From Chitinophagales bacterium (GTDB lineage Bacteria; Bacteroidota; Bacteroidia; Chitinophagales; Chitinophagaceae): a DNA stretch of 64,000 nt. The position numbers were made by a program, and so were the translations under genes. Positions 51,242 through 61,358 of the stretch are shown one piece after another. Numbering within the stretch: the first letter of the stretch is position 1; each line of letters starts with the position of its first letter. The stretch is from assembly GCA_017303455.1 (NCBI GenBank), contig JAFLBM010000001.1, positions 209,449 to 273,448 on the forward strand, in the 5' to 3' direction. Below the pieces are notes generated by a model. It was not told where the DNA came from, did not search any database, and saw only the letters and a list, made by a program, of their open reading frames with translations.

Positions 51242-53713
51242 TTGAGCTACTCTATACAACATATTGCTGCCGTTATAGGCGCTGATGCCGCTATTATAGC
51301 GGATATGCCTGTCGGGCAATTGATCCTGGACAGCCGGAAAGTATATGCCGCATCCTCCTCCTTATTTTTTGCCATCAAAGGGCCAAGGCGGGATGGCCAC
51401 CAGTTTATTTCTGAACTCTATAAAAAGGGAGTCAGAAATTTTGTGATCAGCACCCCTGTTGATCATTCCATTTTCCCGGCGGCCAATTTCCTGCTGGTAA
51501 AGGATACATTGCAGGCATTACAGGAGCTGGCAGCTTACCACCGGAAACAGTTTACGATCCCGGTAATTGGAATAACCGGGAGTAATGGTAAAACAATTGT
51601 AAAGGAATGGTTATACCAATTGCTACAGGAAGACCAGCAGGTTGTTCGAAGTCCCAGGAGTTATAATTCACAGGTGGGGGTACCATTAAGTGTCTGGCAA
51701 ATCAACAAACAACATACACTGGGAATCTTTGAAGCCGGTGTTTCGCAGGCAGGTGAAATGGAGCAGTTGGAAAAAATCATTCAACCCACAATCGGAGTAC
51801 TTACCAATATTGGAGAAGCGCATAGCGAAGGCTTTACAGGTAAAAAGCAGAAACTGGAAGAAAAACTGAAATTATTTTCTCATGCTGAAGTGTTGATCTG
51901 CCCGGGAGATGACGAACTGGTATCAGCTGTAACAGCAGAAAGTAGTATAAAAAAAATTACCTGGGGCCGGAAGAATACAAATACAGTTAAGGTACAATCC
52001 ATAGATAAAATGATTTCATCCACCCGCATACAATTAAAGTATAAGTCGGGTGAATTTGACATCTCTATCCCTTTTACAGATGATGCATCGGCAGAGAATG
52101 CAATCACCTGCTGCTGTGTTTTGTTATATCTTGGTATTAGTACGGAAACGATCTCTTCAGAAGTAAAGCACCTGCAGCCGGTAAATATGCGGCTGGAATT
52201 AAAAAAGGGAATTAACCACTGCTCGATAATTAATGACAGCTATAGTGCGGATACCAGTTCTCTTGAAATAGCCCTGAATTTTCTTGATCAGCAGAGTGCA
52301 GCACAAAAACGGACAGTTATACTTTCTGACCTGCTGCAAACGGCTACACCAGGCCGGGAGCTTTATCTTTCAGTACTGAATAGCCTAAAAGAGCACAGGG
52401 TAAACAGGCTGATTGGCATCGGCGAAAGAATTTCAAAAGAATTACAGCATGAACTAATAAATGCGAACGAAGAATTAGTAATTGAACTATACCCCTCAAC
52501 TTCTGAATACCTGCATCATTTTCGTTCTTCTGATTTCAAAGAGGAAGTGATATTAGTGAAAGGCGCCAGGATATTTGGTTTTGAAAACATAGTACAGGTG
52601 CTTGAGCAGAAAGTGCACCAGACAGTGTTAGAGATCAACCTGAATGGTATTGTGCATAACCTGAAGCAATACCAGCAGCTGCTGAAACCATCCACGAAAG
52701 TAATGGCCATGGTAAAAGCTTTTGCCTATGGCAGCGGAGGTGCCGAGATAGCCGGCATATTACAATATCATAAAGTTGATTACCTGGGAGTGGCTTATGC
52801 CGATGAAGGTGTGGAACTGCGAAGGGCAGGTATCAGTTTGCCCATCATGGTCATGAATCCCGAAGAAAGCAGTTTTGATTCTATTGTGGACTATAACCTG
52901 GAACCTGAATTATATTCATTTGAGCTGCTCAGTGCATTTGATTCCTTTTTGCGGCGGGAAGGTTTACAACAATATCCCGTTCATCTTGAAATAGAAACAG
53001 GAATGAATCGCCTCGGATTTGCTCTAAGTGAAATCGGGAAATTAGGAGACTTGCTGAATACATCTTCTTTCAAAATACAAACTGTATTTTCTCACCTGGC
53101 GGGCAGTGAAGATACCGTGCAGGATGAATTTACCATGGAGCAATTCCGGCAGTTTCAAATTGCAGTTAAACTATTGGCAGAGAAAATCGGTTATTCCTTT
53201 ATCAGCCATATTAGTAATTCCGCTGCTATTCTCAGGCATCCTTTATTACAGCTTGATATGGTAAGGCTTGGTATAGGCTTATATGGAGTAGATAGTGCTG
53301 CAACCGGGCGGCTTGACCTTTTCCCGGTTACAACATTAAAATCAACCGTAGCCCAGGTAAAATATCTGAAAGCTGGTGAGTCGGTAAGCTATAACAGGAA
53401 GGGGGTGGTCAGCCGTGATTCGGTGATTGCCACGGTTAGAATTGGCTATGCCGATGGTTACCCGAGAAGATTGGGAAATGCTGCCGGCAAGATGCTGATC
53501 AACGGAAAACTGGCACCTGTGATTGGAACAGTTTGCATGGATATGACCATGCTGGATGTAACGGATATTCCGGGAGTGAAAGAGGGCGATGATGTGATAG
53601 TATTTGGCAAGGAATTGCCCGTGCAGCAGGTGGCAGAATGGGCACAAACGATTCCCTACGAAATCATGACGGGTGTTTCCCAGCGGGTGAAAAGGGTCTA
53701 TTTTGAGGAATGA
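51242..53713 (+). CDS. murF-alr: Bifunctional MurF / alanine racemase
   Basis: An 823-residue fusion typical of Bacteroidota. The N-terminal half (about 1-455) is UDP-N-acetylmuramoyl-tripeptide:D-alanyl-D-alanine ligase, with ATP-binding GSNGKT at 113-118. The C-terminal half (about 460-823) is alanine racemase, with the PLP lysine K492 in MAMVKAFAYG and the second-domain signature RIGYADGYPRRLGN and VCMDMTMLDV. It makes D-Ala and then uses D-Ala-D-Ala in peptidoglycan precursor synthesis. Translation starts at TTG 51242, three bases after the TerC stop. Confidence 0.96.
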   Translation: MSYSIQHIAAVIGADAAIIADMPVGQLILDSRKVYAASSSLFFAIKGPRRDGHQFISELYKKGVRNFVISTPVDHSIFPAANFLLVKDTLQALQELAAYHRKQFTIPVIGITGSNGKTIVKEWLYQLLQEDQQVVRSPRSYNSQVGVPLSVWQINKQHTLGIFEAGVSQAGEMEQLEKIIQPTIGVLTNIGEAHSEGFTGKKQKLEEKLKLFSHAEVLICPGDDELVSAVTAESSIKKITWGRKNTNTVKVQSIDKMISSTRIQLKYKSGEFDISIPFTDDASAENAITCCCVLLYLGISTETISSEVKHLQPVNMRLELKKGINHCSIINDSYSADTSSLEIALNFLDQQSAAQKRTVILSDLLQTATPGRELYLSVLNSLKEHRVNRLIGIGERISKELQHELINANEELVIELYPSTSEYLHHFRSSDFKEEVILVKGARIFGFENIVQVLEQKVHQTVLEINLNGIVHNLKQYQQLLKPSTKVMAMVKAFAYGSGGAEIAGILQYHKVDYLGVAYADEGVELRRAGISLPIMVMNPEESSFDSIVDYNLEPELYSFELLSAFDSFLRREGLQQYPVHLEIETGMNRLGFALSEIGKLGDLLNTSSFKIQTVFSHLAGSEDTVQDEFTMEQFRQFQIAVKLLAEKIGYSFISHISNSAAILRHPLLQLDMVRLGIGLYGVDSAATGRLDLFPVTTLKSTVAQVKYLKAGESVSYNRKGVVSRDSVIATVRIGYADGYPRRLGNAAGKMLINGKLAPVIGTVCMDMTMLDVTDIPGVKEGDDVIVFGKELPVQQVAEWAQTIPYEIMTGVSQRVKRVYFEE

Positions 53714-53752
53714 TTTTAACAGCAGGAGTCAAGCCCCCATACCTGAAACCCG

Positions 53753-53760
53753 TATATTTG
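53753..53760 (+). promoter_or_regulatory. -7 promoter element TATATTTG of lspA
   Basis: It matches TAnnTTTG and ends 19 nt before the GTG at 53780. Confidence 0.45.
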
Positions 53761-53779
53761 CGACTTAATAAAAACGATA

Positions 53780-54484
53780 GTGAAGCTCAGACATGTCATA
53801 CTTATTATTGCGTTGATCATCCTTGGTGACCAGGCCCTGAAGATCTGGATCAAGACAAATTATGCCACCGGAGATACCAATATTACCGGGATTTCATGGT
53901 TCAGGCTTCATTTTATTGAGAACCCCGGAATGGCCTGGGGCTGGAAATTTGGTAATGAAACGGGGAAGATGATCCTTACGCTTTTCCGGTTAGGGGCCGT
54001 CATTTTTGGCACTTGGTACCTGGGGCGCCTGGTAAAGCAACAATACACGAAAGGATTTATTGTATGTGCATCACTGATCTATGCCGGTGCATTGGGCAAC
54101 CTGATCGACAGCATGTTTTATGGGATGATCTTTGATAAAGGCCTGCATTATGATCCGACAATAGGGATTAATGATTATGTAGGCTATTCAGGTATTGCCT
54201 CTTTTTCTTCGAATGGTTATTCTTCCTTTCTCCACGGTAGTGTGGTGGATATGCTATACTTCCCGATCATCAATTCACATTTTCCTTCCTGGGTGCCATT
54301 TGTAGGCGGCGACAGGTTTGAGTTTTTCAGCCCGATATTTAATCTTGCTGATGCCTCTATTTCAGTAGGGGTAATAACGCTGCTGGTATTCCAAAAGCGA
54401 TTTTTTAAACGACAGCATGAAGAAAAACAACATCCGACAGTTGTAACGAATTCTGAGATCAGTGACCGGGCACAGGTATTATAA
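53780..54484 (+). CDS. lspA: Signal peptidase II
   Basis: A 234-residue inner-membrane aspartyl protease that cleaves the signal peptides of lipoproteins such as those at 17493, 31198 and 39225. Four transmembrane helices. Motifs: GDQALKIW near 16-23, ENPGMAWG at 47-54, GALGNLIDS at 103-111, and the catalytic aspartates D157 (GSVVDMLYF) and D191 (FNLADAS). An insertion of about 30 residues (~118-150) lies before the first catalytic Asp. The start is GTG 53780. It has a terminator shared with the convergent T9SS gene. Confidence 0.95.
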   Translation: MKLRHVILIIALIILGDQALKIWIKTNYATGDTNITGISWFRLHFIENPGMAWGWKFGNETGKMILTLFRLGAVIFGTWYLGRLVKQQYTKGFIVCASLIYAGALGNLIDSMFYGMIFDKGLHYDPTIGINDYVGYSGIASFSSNGYSSFLHGSVVDMLYFPIINSHFPSWVPFVGGDRFEFFSPIFNLADASISVGVITLLVFQKRFFKRQHEEKQHPTVVTNSEISDRAQVL

Positions 54485-54522
54485 AAAGAAACCGTTTCAT
54501 TGTCGAAGCGGTTTCTTTTTAT
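54483..54522. terminator. Bidirectional terminator between lspA and the second T9SS gene
   Basis: AAAAAGAAACCG (54483-54494) pairs with CGGTTTCTTTTT (54509-54520) with an inner TTC/GAA pair. Confidence 0.85.
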
Positions 54523-54537
54523 CGGCAGACGATTGAT

Positions 54538-56871
54538 CTAATTATTTTGCTTTAGCACAGTTTTCTGCAATAGCATTTCATCCGAGCGGACCCGCAATAT
54601 ATATACACCCGGTGCCAGGTTGCCGGTATTAGTTAGTTTTAACCTGTTAATACCCTGCGTGAGGTCAAACCTGTTTTTTCTGACTACTATTCCTGAGATA
54701 TTCAGTAACTCAGTTTCTGCACTGGTAATTTTTGTAGACGAAATATCAAACCGTAATTCATCGGAGAAGGGATTGACAACTGATGTGAACGAGAATGGAA
54801 CAATATTAGCTGTCAGCTGGATGGTACGGGTATACCCGGTGCGGCCTGCGATATTTCTTAGTTTGATCCTGTAAAAACTGGTGATGGTAAAATCAGGGTC
54901 TGTAAACGAATAGATATTCATGTCAGATTCAAAATCGCCATAACTATTGATTGTTCCTATCTGGCTGAAATTGATTCCATCTGTACTTTTTTCAATATCA
55001 TAGAATATTTGCTCTGCTTCACGACCGGTGGTCCAGTTTAGAAAAGCCGTATTGTTTTTTGTATGCCCGGTAAAGTTGACCATTTGTATACCCAGGGGGA
55101 TCCCACAGTCGATAACCGTCATGGTAATAATATTGCCTTCATCAGTAAAACGGCAATTGGCATTGGATAAGTTACTGGCAGTGGTTGCCACCACCAGCCG
55201 GTACATATCACCGCTATCCGTCATTTGCGTATTAGCCGGGGGTACTGTATAGCTGCTTACATATTGCCAGGCTGTTCCATTCCAGACAGGTGCCGAAGGT
55301 CCGGCGGGTGCCGTTACATCCACCCAGGTAGCTCCGCCGTCGGTGCTTCGCTGCCATTTATAATACGTATAGTTATTGAAGAACGATCTTACTGTGTCAT
55401 ACAACACTAATGGATTGCCCCAGCAGACAACTGGAGTAATGGAAGGGGAATAGCTCATGTTGGGTGAACAGGTGGCAACGGATATATCATCAAGGGCCCA
55501 GTCATTACCACCGCCTCCCGGGGCGTTATTAAAAAATTTCAACGTGAAACTTGTTTGTGCAGGGCCGGTAAGGAAGGTAAACCCTTTCTTCACCCATTGT
55601 CCTGTATAGAGTAAATCACCTGTTGTATAATAGTCAATACCATCTACTTCAAAAGTTACATTGGGACGCACACCAGCCGAATCACCCGGAGCTGTGGGAA
55701 TATAAAAGGGAGGTCCCGATGCATTAGTGGCCCCTTTTCCATTCGAGTCACATCCGCATTTAGAACAGATACTTCTCATCCAGCAGGATATTTCATAGTA
55801 GGTATTTGGACAAAGGCCGGATATGGTTTGTTGAAAGGCGGAGTCAATACGATAAGCCGCATTAACAATCAGCATATATCCGCCATTGGCATTTGCTACC
55901 GTATCGGCTGCAGGATTTCCCAGTGTCGGGGATACGGCACCGGTATGATCGCCGATAATATCCCAGACCGAAAACACACGGTGGGTGGTTAAAGGCCCGG
56001 CACCATCGGGATCGGGATCGGGTTTAGGCCATGTGTTAAGTGTTGTATAGTTTGTTCTTGTGGACGTATTGTTGGCTATACCATAAGTATAGTCGTTGGG
56101 GGCACCGGTAGTAAATACCTGGTAGGTGTATCCAACAGGCACATTAGCCGAAGCACCCCTGTTGCGGGGACGGCCACTTCCGAAAGTGCCATTAAATTCT
56201 GTGCCGAGGGCATTCACACCAATGCTGTTTGAACAGATACCAAGGTTCCGATATACCCTTACGGTATTGGCAGGAAATGTAAAGGTTACAATTGGATTGA
56301 CGCCGTTTTTATACGTCATTGACCCGCCACCGGTACTGATATTACTGCCTAATGCAGCGGTAACTCTTACCCTGAAAGAAGCGATCATAATACAACTGGA
56401 TCCGTAAAAGGAAGGCTTATAGGTATTACCCACCCTTCCTCTCCTGGCAGCAGTGGCGGGGTTAGCAGCGGGATTGAATCCAAGGTTGATCCGTACGTTG
56501 GCACCACTGATCCAGCCCGGGTCATCATTCATCGCATCTGTAAATTGTTTGTAGATCTTCCCTTCATTAGTTAATACCCTGACGGTACCCGGGATATAAA
56601 CAGTACCAGCAGGAACAGCATCATAATAAGCACAACTGTCATAAGTGCCTGAACGAACAACAAAAGAAGCTCTTATCTCTAAAGTATCTCCGGGTTCTAC
56701 GGTTCCGCCATTCAAACCTTTGGTGAGATTGATATAACTTTTACCAAAGTCAATATTCTGCGCCCCTGCCATTATCGTACAGCAACAAAGTATTGCTGAG
56801 AGAATAAAAGGAAAGGATACTTTTTTAATTAAGCGTATAACTGGCTTCATAGGCTGGGTTTTCGGTTTCAC
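54538..56871 (-). CDS. Second T9SS-sorted secreted protein
   Basis: A 777-residue exported protein. Signal segment (about 18-37), then a DUF11-like domain (about 38-200: LTKGLNGGTVEPGDTLEIRASFVV) and a long middle with Cys-rich and galactose-binding-like parts (NTYYEISCWMRSICSKCGC, GNDWALDDISVATCS). An Ig-like part (YYKWQRSTDGGATWVDV) and a fibronectin-like part (FTGHTKNNTAFLNWTTGREAEQIFYD) follow. The C-terminus is a T9SS type A sorting domain ending in LAPGVYILRVRSDEMLLQKTVLK. It may bind carbohydrate or other cells. The start may be M8 at 56850. Confidence 0.85.
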   Translation of the reverse strand: MKPKTQPMKPVIRLIKKVSFPFILSAILCCCTIMAGAQNIDFGKSYINLTKGLNGGTVEPGDTLEIRASFVVRSGTYDSCAYYDAVPAGTVYIPGTVRVLTNEGKIYKQFTDAMNDDPGWISGANVRINLGFNPAANPATAARRGRVGNTYKPSFYGSSCIMIASFRVRVTAALGSNISTGGGSMTYKNGVNPIVTFTFPANTVRVYRNLGICSNSIGVNALGTEFNGTFGSGRPRNRGASANVPVGYTYQVFTTGAPNDYTYGIANNTSTRTNYTTLNTWPKPDPDPDGAGPLTTHRVFSVWDIIGDHTGAVSPTLGNPAADTVANANGGYMLIVNAAYRIDSAFQQTISGLCPNTYYEISCWMRSICSKCGCDSNGKGATNASGPPFYIPTAPGDSAGVRPNVTFEVDGIDYYTTGDLLYTGQWVKKGFTFLTGPAQTSFTLKFFNNAPGGGGNDWALDDISVATCSPNMSYSPSITPVVCWGNPLVLYDTVRSFFNNYTYYKWQRSTDGGATWVDVTAPAGPSAPVWNGTAWQYVSSYTVPPANTQMTDSGDMYRLVVATTASNLSNANCRFTDEGNIITMTVIDCGIPLGIQMVNFTGHTKNNTAFLNWTTGREAEQIFYDIEKSTDGINFSQIGTINSYGDFESDMNIYSFTDPDFTITSFYRIKLRNIAGRTGYTRTIQLTANIVPFSFTSVVNPFSDELRFDISSTKITSAETELLNISGIVVRKNRFDLTQGINRLKLTNTGNLAPGVYILRVRSDEMLLQKTVLKQNN

Positions 56872-57000
56872 AATTACTCTGACTTCTGGTATCTAAATTA
56901 GATTAGCCATAGCCCGAAAGCAATAGGAGTTTTGTCATATTACCGGCCTAAATGTCCTTATGTTTTTTGCGGGGAAACCCTTAGGTGTTTAAAATACAAA

Positions 57001-57027
57001 ACCCCGCCTTTCGGTCGGGGCCTTTTT
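57001..57027 (-). terminator. Terminator of the 90-residue ORF
   Basis: CCCCG...CGGGG arms with a CTTTCGG-type loop, with T-rich sequence on the minus-strand side (TTTTGTATTTT). It lies 17 nt beyond the stop codon of the small ORF at 57044 and supports its expression. Confidence 0.7.
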
Positions 57028-57043
57028 GTTATAGCTCAAGGGT

Positions 57044-57316
57044 TTACTCATAATGATTGAACCAGTCATCTCCCCCCGGGTCCACTTCTTTAAAAGCGGT
57101 CATCCTTTTTACAACTGCATTTTTTACGGGGTAAGGATTCACCATGGCGAATATCCTTGTTTTGCCTGTTGTTTTTACTTCACCGGCTAATACGGACCGT
57201 AAATAAGGTGATGAGATTGTTGCTGTTGGAGCTGAGGATTCTTTGATCAGCTTTAACGGGTAGGCTGAAAAGAACGGGGTCGACTTAACACTGCTTTTCA
57301 CAAGGTTGGTTTTCAT
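57044..57316 (-). CDS. Hypothetical 90-residue protein
   Basis: A 90-residue protein with no signal peptide or transmembrane segment. It has a mix of Lys, Ser, Thr and Pro, a middle with SVLAGEVKTTGKTRIFAMVNPYPVKN, and an acidic, aromatic end (EVDPGGDDWFNHYE). It is flanked by its own terminator and by the fumC terminator. I do not recognise a family. The terminator supports it as a real gene. Confidence 0.5.
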   Translation of the reverse strand: MKTNLVKSSVKSTPFFSAYPLKLIKESSAPTATISSPYLRSVLAGEVKTTGKTRIFAMVNPYPVKNAVVKRMTAFKEVDPGGDDWFNHYE

Positions 57317-57375
57317 ATAGGGTAATAATTACAGTGTTAAGTTATAATGGCTGTCACTTAGCTGCAACTTTTACG

Positions 57376-57413
57376 GAAAAAAAAAGAGAAGAAACCGGAT
57401 TTCTTCTCTTTTT
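57376..57413 (-). terminator. Terminator of fumC
   Basis: AAAAAGAGAAGAAA (57381-57394) pairs perfectly with TTTCTTCTCTTTTT (57400-57413); T run on the minus-strand side. Confidence 0.85.
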
Positions 57414-57436
57414 ACTTAGCATTTTTACGATAGGGC

Positions 57437-58837
57437 TTATTTGATTTCGCCAACCATGTTAGCCGGGTTTACCCATTCGTCAAACTGCTCCGGGGTAACA
57501 TAACCCAGTTTGACAGCCATTTCTTTTAATGTCGTTCCTTCCTTATGTGCTTTCTGGGCTATTTCCGCAGCTTTGTAATAGCCAATTTTTGTATTCAGGG
57601 AGGTGACAAGCATGAGGCTGTTATCAACATGCTTCTTAATATTGGCTTCAATGGGGGCAAGACCTTCGGCACATTTATCATTAAAGGATACGCAACCATC
57701 ACCGATCAGCCGGGCACTGTGCAGGAAATTATAGATCATCACGGGTTTGAAAACATTTAGTTCGAAGTGACCATTGGCACCACCGATACTGATCGCAACA
57801 TCATTTCCCATCACCTGTGCTGCGATCATGGTCAAAGCTTCACATTGTGTCGGGTTCACTTTCCCCGGCATGATAGATGAACCGGGTTCATTGTCAGGAA
57901 TGAATAGTTCACCAATACCACTCCTTGGACCGGAAGAAAGCATACGAACATCATTGGCTATCTTCATTAAACTTACAGCAACTGTCTTCAGCGCACCATG
58001 TGCTTCAACAATGGCATCATGTGCTGCCAAAGCTTCAAATTTATTTTCTGCAGTCACAAAAGGAAGCCCTGTTAAGGCGGCAATATGTTTAGCAACATTT
58101 TCTGAATAACCCGGAGGTGTGTTGATACCGGTTCCCACAGCGGTGCCGCCCAGTGCCAGTTCGCTGAGATGTGCTAATGTATTTTTGATGGCTTTTAATC
58201 CATGATCCAGTTGGGAAACATAACCGCTGAATTCCTGTCCAACGGTAAGCGGCGTTGCATCCATAAAGTGAGTACGTCCGATCTTTACCACCTGCATGAA
58301 CTCCTTGCTTTTGGCCGCCAATGTATTTCTTAGTTTCTCAATACCGGGAATAGTGTTTTCGACCAAAATCTTATAGGCTGCAATATGCATGGCCGTCGGA
58401 AATGTGTCATTGGACGACTGTGATTTATTGACATCATCATTCGGGTGGAGAAATTTTTCTTTATCTGTTAATGCACCACCTTTGATCACATGACCACGGT
58501 AGGCCACCACTTCATTCACATTCATATTACTTTGCGTACCGCTTCCTGTTTGCCAAACCACTAACGGGAACCAGGCATCTAATTTTCCTTCCAGTATCTC
58601 ATCACACACCTGCCCGATCAGGTCAGCTTTTTCTTTGGGTAAAACACCCGCTTCAAGATTGGTGATGGCTGCTGCTTTCTTCAGGTAAGCAAATGCCTTG
58701 ATGATCTCTTTGGGCATACGGTTAATGTCCTGGGCGATCTTAAAATTATCAATGCTCCGCTGGGTTTGTGCACCATAAAGCGCATCGGCAGGAACCTTTA
58801 CTTCTCCCATCGTGTCTTTTTCAATTCTGTATTCCAT
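57437..58837 (-). CDS. fumC: Class II fumarate hydratase
   Basis: The TCA cycle enzyme that interconverts fumarate and malate, an iron-free class II enzyme. 466 residues. Motifs: [10 protein letters not shown] near 97-106, SSNDTFPTA at 141-149, [10 protein letters not shown] with H190, and the superfamily signature [11 protein letters not shown] at 319-329. A -7 element, TACCTTTG, lies on the minus strand at 58869-58876. It stands between the 90-residue ORF and the fucosidase. Confidence 0.96.
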   Translation of the reverse strand: MEYRIEKDTMGEVKVPADALYGAQTQRSIDNFKIAQDINRMPKEIIKAFAYLKKAAAITNLEAGVLPKEKADLIGQVCDEILEGKLDAWFPLVVWQTGSGTQSNMNVNEVVAYRGHVIKGGALTDKEKFLHPNDDVNKSQSSNDTFPTAMHIAAYKILVENTIPGIEKLRNTLAAKSKEFMQVVKIGRTHFMDATPLTVGQEFSGYVSQLDHGLKAIKNTLAHLSELALGGTAVGTGINTPPGYSENVAKHIAALTGLPFVTAENKFEALAAHDAIVEAHGALKTVAVSLMKIANDVRMLSSGPRSGIGELFIPDNEPGSSIMPGKVNPTQCEALTMIAAQVMGNDVAISIGGANGHFELNVFKPVMIYNFLHSARLIGDGCVSFNDKCAEGLAPIEANIKKHVDNSLMLVTSLNTKIGYYKAAEIAQKAHKEGTTLKEMAVKLGYVTPEQFDEWVNPANMVGEIK

Positions 58838-58868
58838 ATTGCTTGATTTTAGGAGTAAAATTTTGCCG

Positions 58869-58876
58869 CAAAGGTA
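58869..58876 (-). promoter_or_regulatory. -7 promoter element TACCTTTG of fumC
   Basis: It matches TAnnTTTG on the minus strand, 31 nt before the ATG at 58837. Confidence 0.45.
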
Positions 58877-58960
58877 GCGGAATTGAGCTGTTCCGGGACT
58901 GATTAAAAAGCCATTTTCTATCCTGTTTTGTTTAACCGAAATAGTTGTAACATTGGGACT

Positions 58961-60388
58961 ATGACAAGGATTTTTACCCTGCTGGTATTTTTAGTTTCGC
59001 TGGAGCTTGCCGGTCAGATCAAACAACCGCTGCCGTCCCGCCAGCAACTGGCCTGGCATGATATGGAGTTCTATTTCTTCATGCACTTTGGCCCCAATAC
59101 ATTTACTGATAAAGAATGGGGGCATGGGGATGAACCGGAAGAGATATTTAATCCTTCTCGACTGGATTGCCGGCAATGGGTGAAAGTGGCGAAGGAAGCT
59201 GGTGCAAAGGGTATCATCATTACGGCCAAGCACCATGATGGGTTTTGTTTATGGCCGAGTAAATATTCAAAGCATACGGTGAGGGAAAGTAAATGGAAGG
59301 AGGGTAAGGGTGATGTACTGAAAGAATTATCACAGGCCTGTAAAGAACAAGGATTAAAGTTTGGTGTCTATATTTCTCCCTGGGACCGGAATCATCCTGA
59401 TTATGGAACGGAGAAATACAATGATGTTTTTGTGAACATGATGAAGGAGCTGTTTACTAATTATGGCCCAATATGGGAATTATGGTGGGATGGTGCTAAC
59501 GGCGAAGGGCCCAATGGTAAGAAACAGGTATATGACTGGAGGCGGTTTGAAAATACCGTACGCCAGCTTTCTCCCACTACTGTGATCTTTAGTGATATTG
59601 GCCCTGATATCCGGTGGGTGGGAAATGAAAGTGGTATTGCAGGGAAAACAAACTGGAATTACCTGGATACAGCAGGCTATAAAAGAGGATTAGGAGCACC
59701 TGCTAACGATACCTTACAACAAGGAAATATATTGGGGAAGAACTGGATACCGGCAGAATGTGATGTGAGTATCCGGCCGGGCTGGTTCTGGCATGCGAAT
59801 GAAGATACTTTGGTAAAATCTCCTGAATGTTTATTTGATCTGTACCTGAAATCAGTGGGCCGGGGAGCTAATTTATTATTGAATGTGCCGCCGGATAATC
59901 GGGGATTGATCCATGAAAACGATGTGGAAGCATTGATAGGGTTTAAGAAGATTAAGGATGAAAATTTTAAAAACAATTTACTAAAGCAAGCAAAGCCTGA
60001 ATTATTGGTTCACGATTTTTCTTCCGGTGCCGGCGAAGTAACAGATGATTCAGTCGGGACGTTTCGGACGCTTAAGAAATTGAACAGAAAAACAACTGGC
60101 CACGGAATGTTGTTCTTTACATTTACTAAGAAAACCAGGCTAAATTGTATTTCAATACAGGAAGCAATTCAGAACGGGCAGTGTATAAAAGGGTTTGAAA
60201 TTACTTTTTGGAATGGAGGGACTGTTGTTGATGAAATAAAAGGATCAACAATCGGGAATAAAAGAATAATTACTTTTCCGGTTAAAGAAGTAACAGGAGT
60301 TTCAATTTTAATAAATGATGCAAACTGTCTTCCTGCAATTAGTGAAATGGCCGCTTACTTAATTGATGAAAAATTAATTGAGCAATAA
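58961..60388 (+). CDS. Alpha-L-fucosidase, glycoside hydrolase family 29
   Basis: A 475-residue exported enzyme that removes alpha-linked L-fucose from glycans. Signal peptide (about 1-19, ending near ELAGQ). Active-site segments are [16 protein letters not shown] (39-54), HHDGFCLW (91-98) and WWDGANGEG with the predicted nucleophile D177. The C-terminal part (about 345-475) is a small beta-domain resembling a carbohydrate-binding module. I start it at ATG 58961 for the signal peptide. It stands alone, without SusC/D genes, so it is not part of an evident utilisation locus here. Confidence 0.92.
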   Translation: MTRIFTLLVFLVSLELAGQIKQPLPSRQQLAWHDMEFYFFMHFGPNTFTDKEWGHGDEPEEIFNPSRLDCRQWVKVAKEAGAKGIIITAKHHDGFCLWPSKYSKHTVRESKWKEGKGDVLKELSQACKEQGLKFGVYISPWDRNHPDYGTEKYNDVFVNMMKELFTNYGPIWELWWDGANGEGPNGKKQVYDWRRFENTVRQLSPTTVIFSDIGPDIRWVGNESGIAGKTNWNYLDTAGYKRGLGAPANDTLQQGNILGKNWIPAECDVSIRPGWFWHANEDTLVKSPECLFDLYLKSVGRGANLLLNVPPDNRGLIHENDVEALIGFKKIKDENFKNNLLKQAKPELLVHDFSSGAGEVTDDSVGTFRTLKKLNRKTTGHGMLFFTFTKKTRLNCISIQEAIQNGQCIKGFEITFWNGGTVVDEIKGSTIGNKRIITFPVKEVTGVSILINDANCLPAISEMAAYLIDEKLIEQ

Positions 60389-60400
60389 TTAAAGTAAGGT

Positions 60401-61177
60401 CTAATGCCCTTTAAAAACAGGTTTCCTTTTTTCCAGGAAAGCAGTTGTTCCTTCTTTCATATCATCGGTATCGAAGGAATTACCAAACTCTTCTATTTCC
60501 ACAGCATAACCATCTTTCTTCTCATCATAAACTGCATTGGCTGCTTTGATACAACCTGCGATAGCCAGTGGTGCTTTGGAGTTAATCACTTCCAGTATTT
60601 TTTTGCATTCATCTAAAAGGGCCGTTCCGGTTGTAATATGATTGACAAGGCCCAGTGATTTTGCTTCTGCGGCATCGATCATATTCCCGGACATGAGTAG
60701 TTCCATGGCTTTGCCTTTACCAATTAACTGCACCAGTCGCTGTGTCCCACCATAACCGGGAATTAGCCCCAGGTTCACTTCCGGCTGACCAAATTTTGCA
60801 TTATCACTGGCGATACGGAAATGACAACTCATGGCTAACTCGCAACCGCCACCTAATGCAAAGCCATTCACAGCAGCAATAATGGGTTTGGGGCAATTCT
60901 CTATCCTTGCAAATGTGTCCTGGCCTCTTTTAGCTAATGCCATCGCATCCGCTTTATTCAATCCTCCAAATTCTGAAATATCTGCCCCGGCCACAAATGC
61001 TTTCGATCCTGCCCCCGTAATGATCACCGATTTAATCTCTTTATGATCATATACCCGGTCCAGTACTTTATTGAGCTCTTCAAAAACAGTATTGTTAAGG
61101 GCATTCAGTTTATCCGGGCGGTTGATCACTACGGTCAGTACTCCATGTTCCAGCAAAACAAATAAGGAAGTGTACAT
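60401..61177 (-). CDS. Enoyl-CoA hydratase/isomerase family protein
   Basis: A 258-residue crotonase-fold enzyme. Catalytic glutamates E113 and E133 are present (GGGCELAMSC and FGQPEVNLGLIPGYGG), which points to hydratase activity in fatty acid or amino acid breakdown. The oxyanion-hole segment FVAGADISEF (61-70) is normal. It converges with the fucosidase gene, with 12 bp between stop codons, and has a good -7 element (TATTTTTG) upstream. Confidence 0.93.
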   Translation of the reverse strand: MYTSLFVLLEHGVLTVVINRPDKLNALNNTVFEELNKVLDRVYDHKEIKSVIITGAGSKAFVAGADISEFGGLNKADAMALAKRGQDTFARIENCPKPIIAAVNGFALGGGCELAMSCHFRIASDNAKFGQPEVNLGLIPGYGGTQRLVQLIGKGKAMELLMSGNMIDAAEAKSLGLVNHITTGTALLDECKKILEVINSKAPLAIAGCIKAANAVYDEKKDGYAVEIEEFGNSFDTDDMKEGTTAFLEKRKPVFKGH

Positions 61178-61193
61178 AAGCTGTCTTTTTTTT

Positions 61194-61201
61194 CAAAAAT
61201 A
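61194..61201 (-). promoter_or_regulatory. -7 promoter element TATTTTTG of the enoyl-CoA hydratase gene
   Basis: It matches TAnnTTTG on the minus strand, 16 nt before the ATG at 61177. Confidence 0.5.
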
Positions 61202-61220
61202 GACATTCAGTACAATTTAA

Positions 61221-61358
61221 CTACATGACTTTTCTCCGGGGTTTCCATTTTAGTATAGCGGCATATAACCAGGCAGATCCTGTCATGGCCGTTGCAATTA
61301 AAAGACAACTGGCTACGCCTGTCTTAAGAAAGAAGAATATTTCTTCGCTCAGTGACAT
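61221..61358 (-). CDS. Putative 45-residue membrane protein
   Basis: A short ORF, MSLSEEIFFFLKTG at the start and one predicted transmembrane segment (GVASCLLIATAMTGSAWLYA), then a basic tail KWKPRRKVM. This fits the positive-inside rule, with an N-out arrangement. Its ATG overlaps the stop codon of the preceding small ORF (61349-61474) by 10 bp, so they may be translated together. It lies in the 450-bp gap between the enoyl-CoA hydratase and transglutaminase genes. No family is recognised. Confidence 0.45.
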   Translation of the reverse strand: MSLSEEIFFFLKTGVASCLLIATAMTGSAWLYAAILKWKPRRKVM

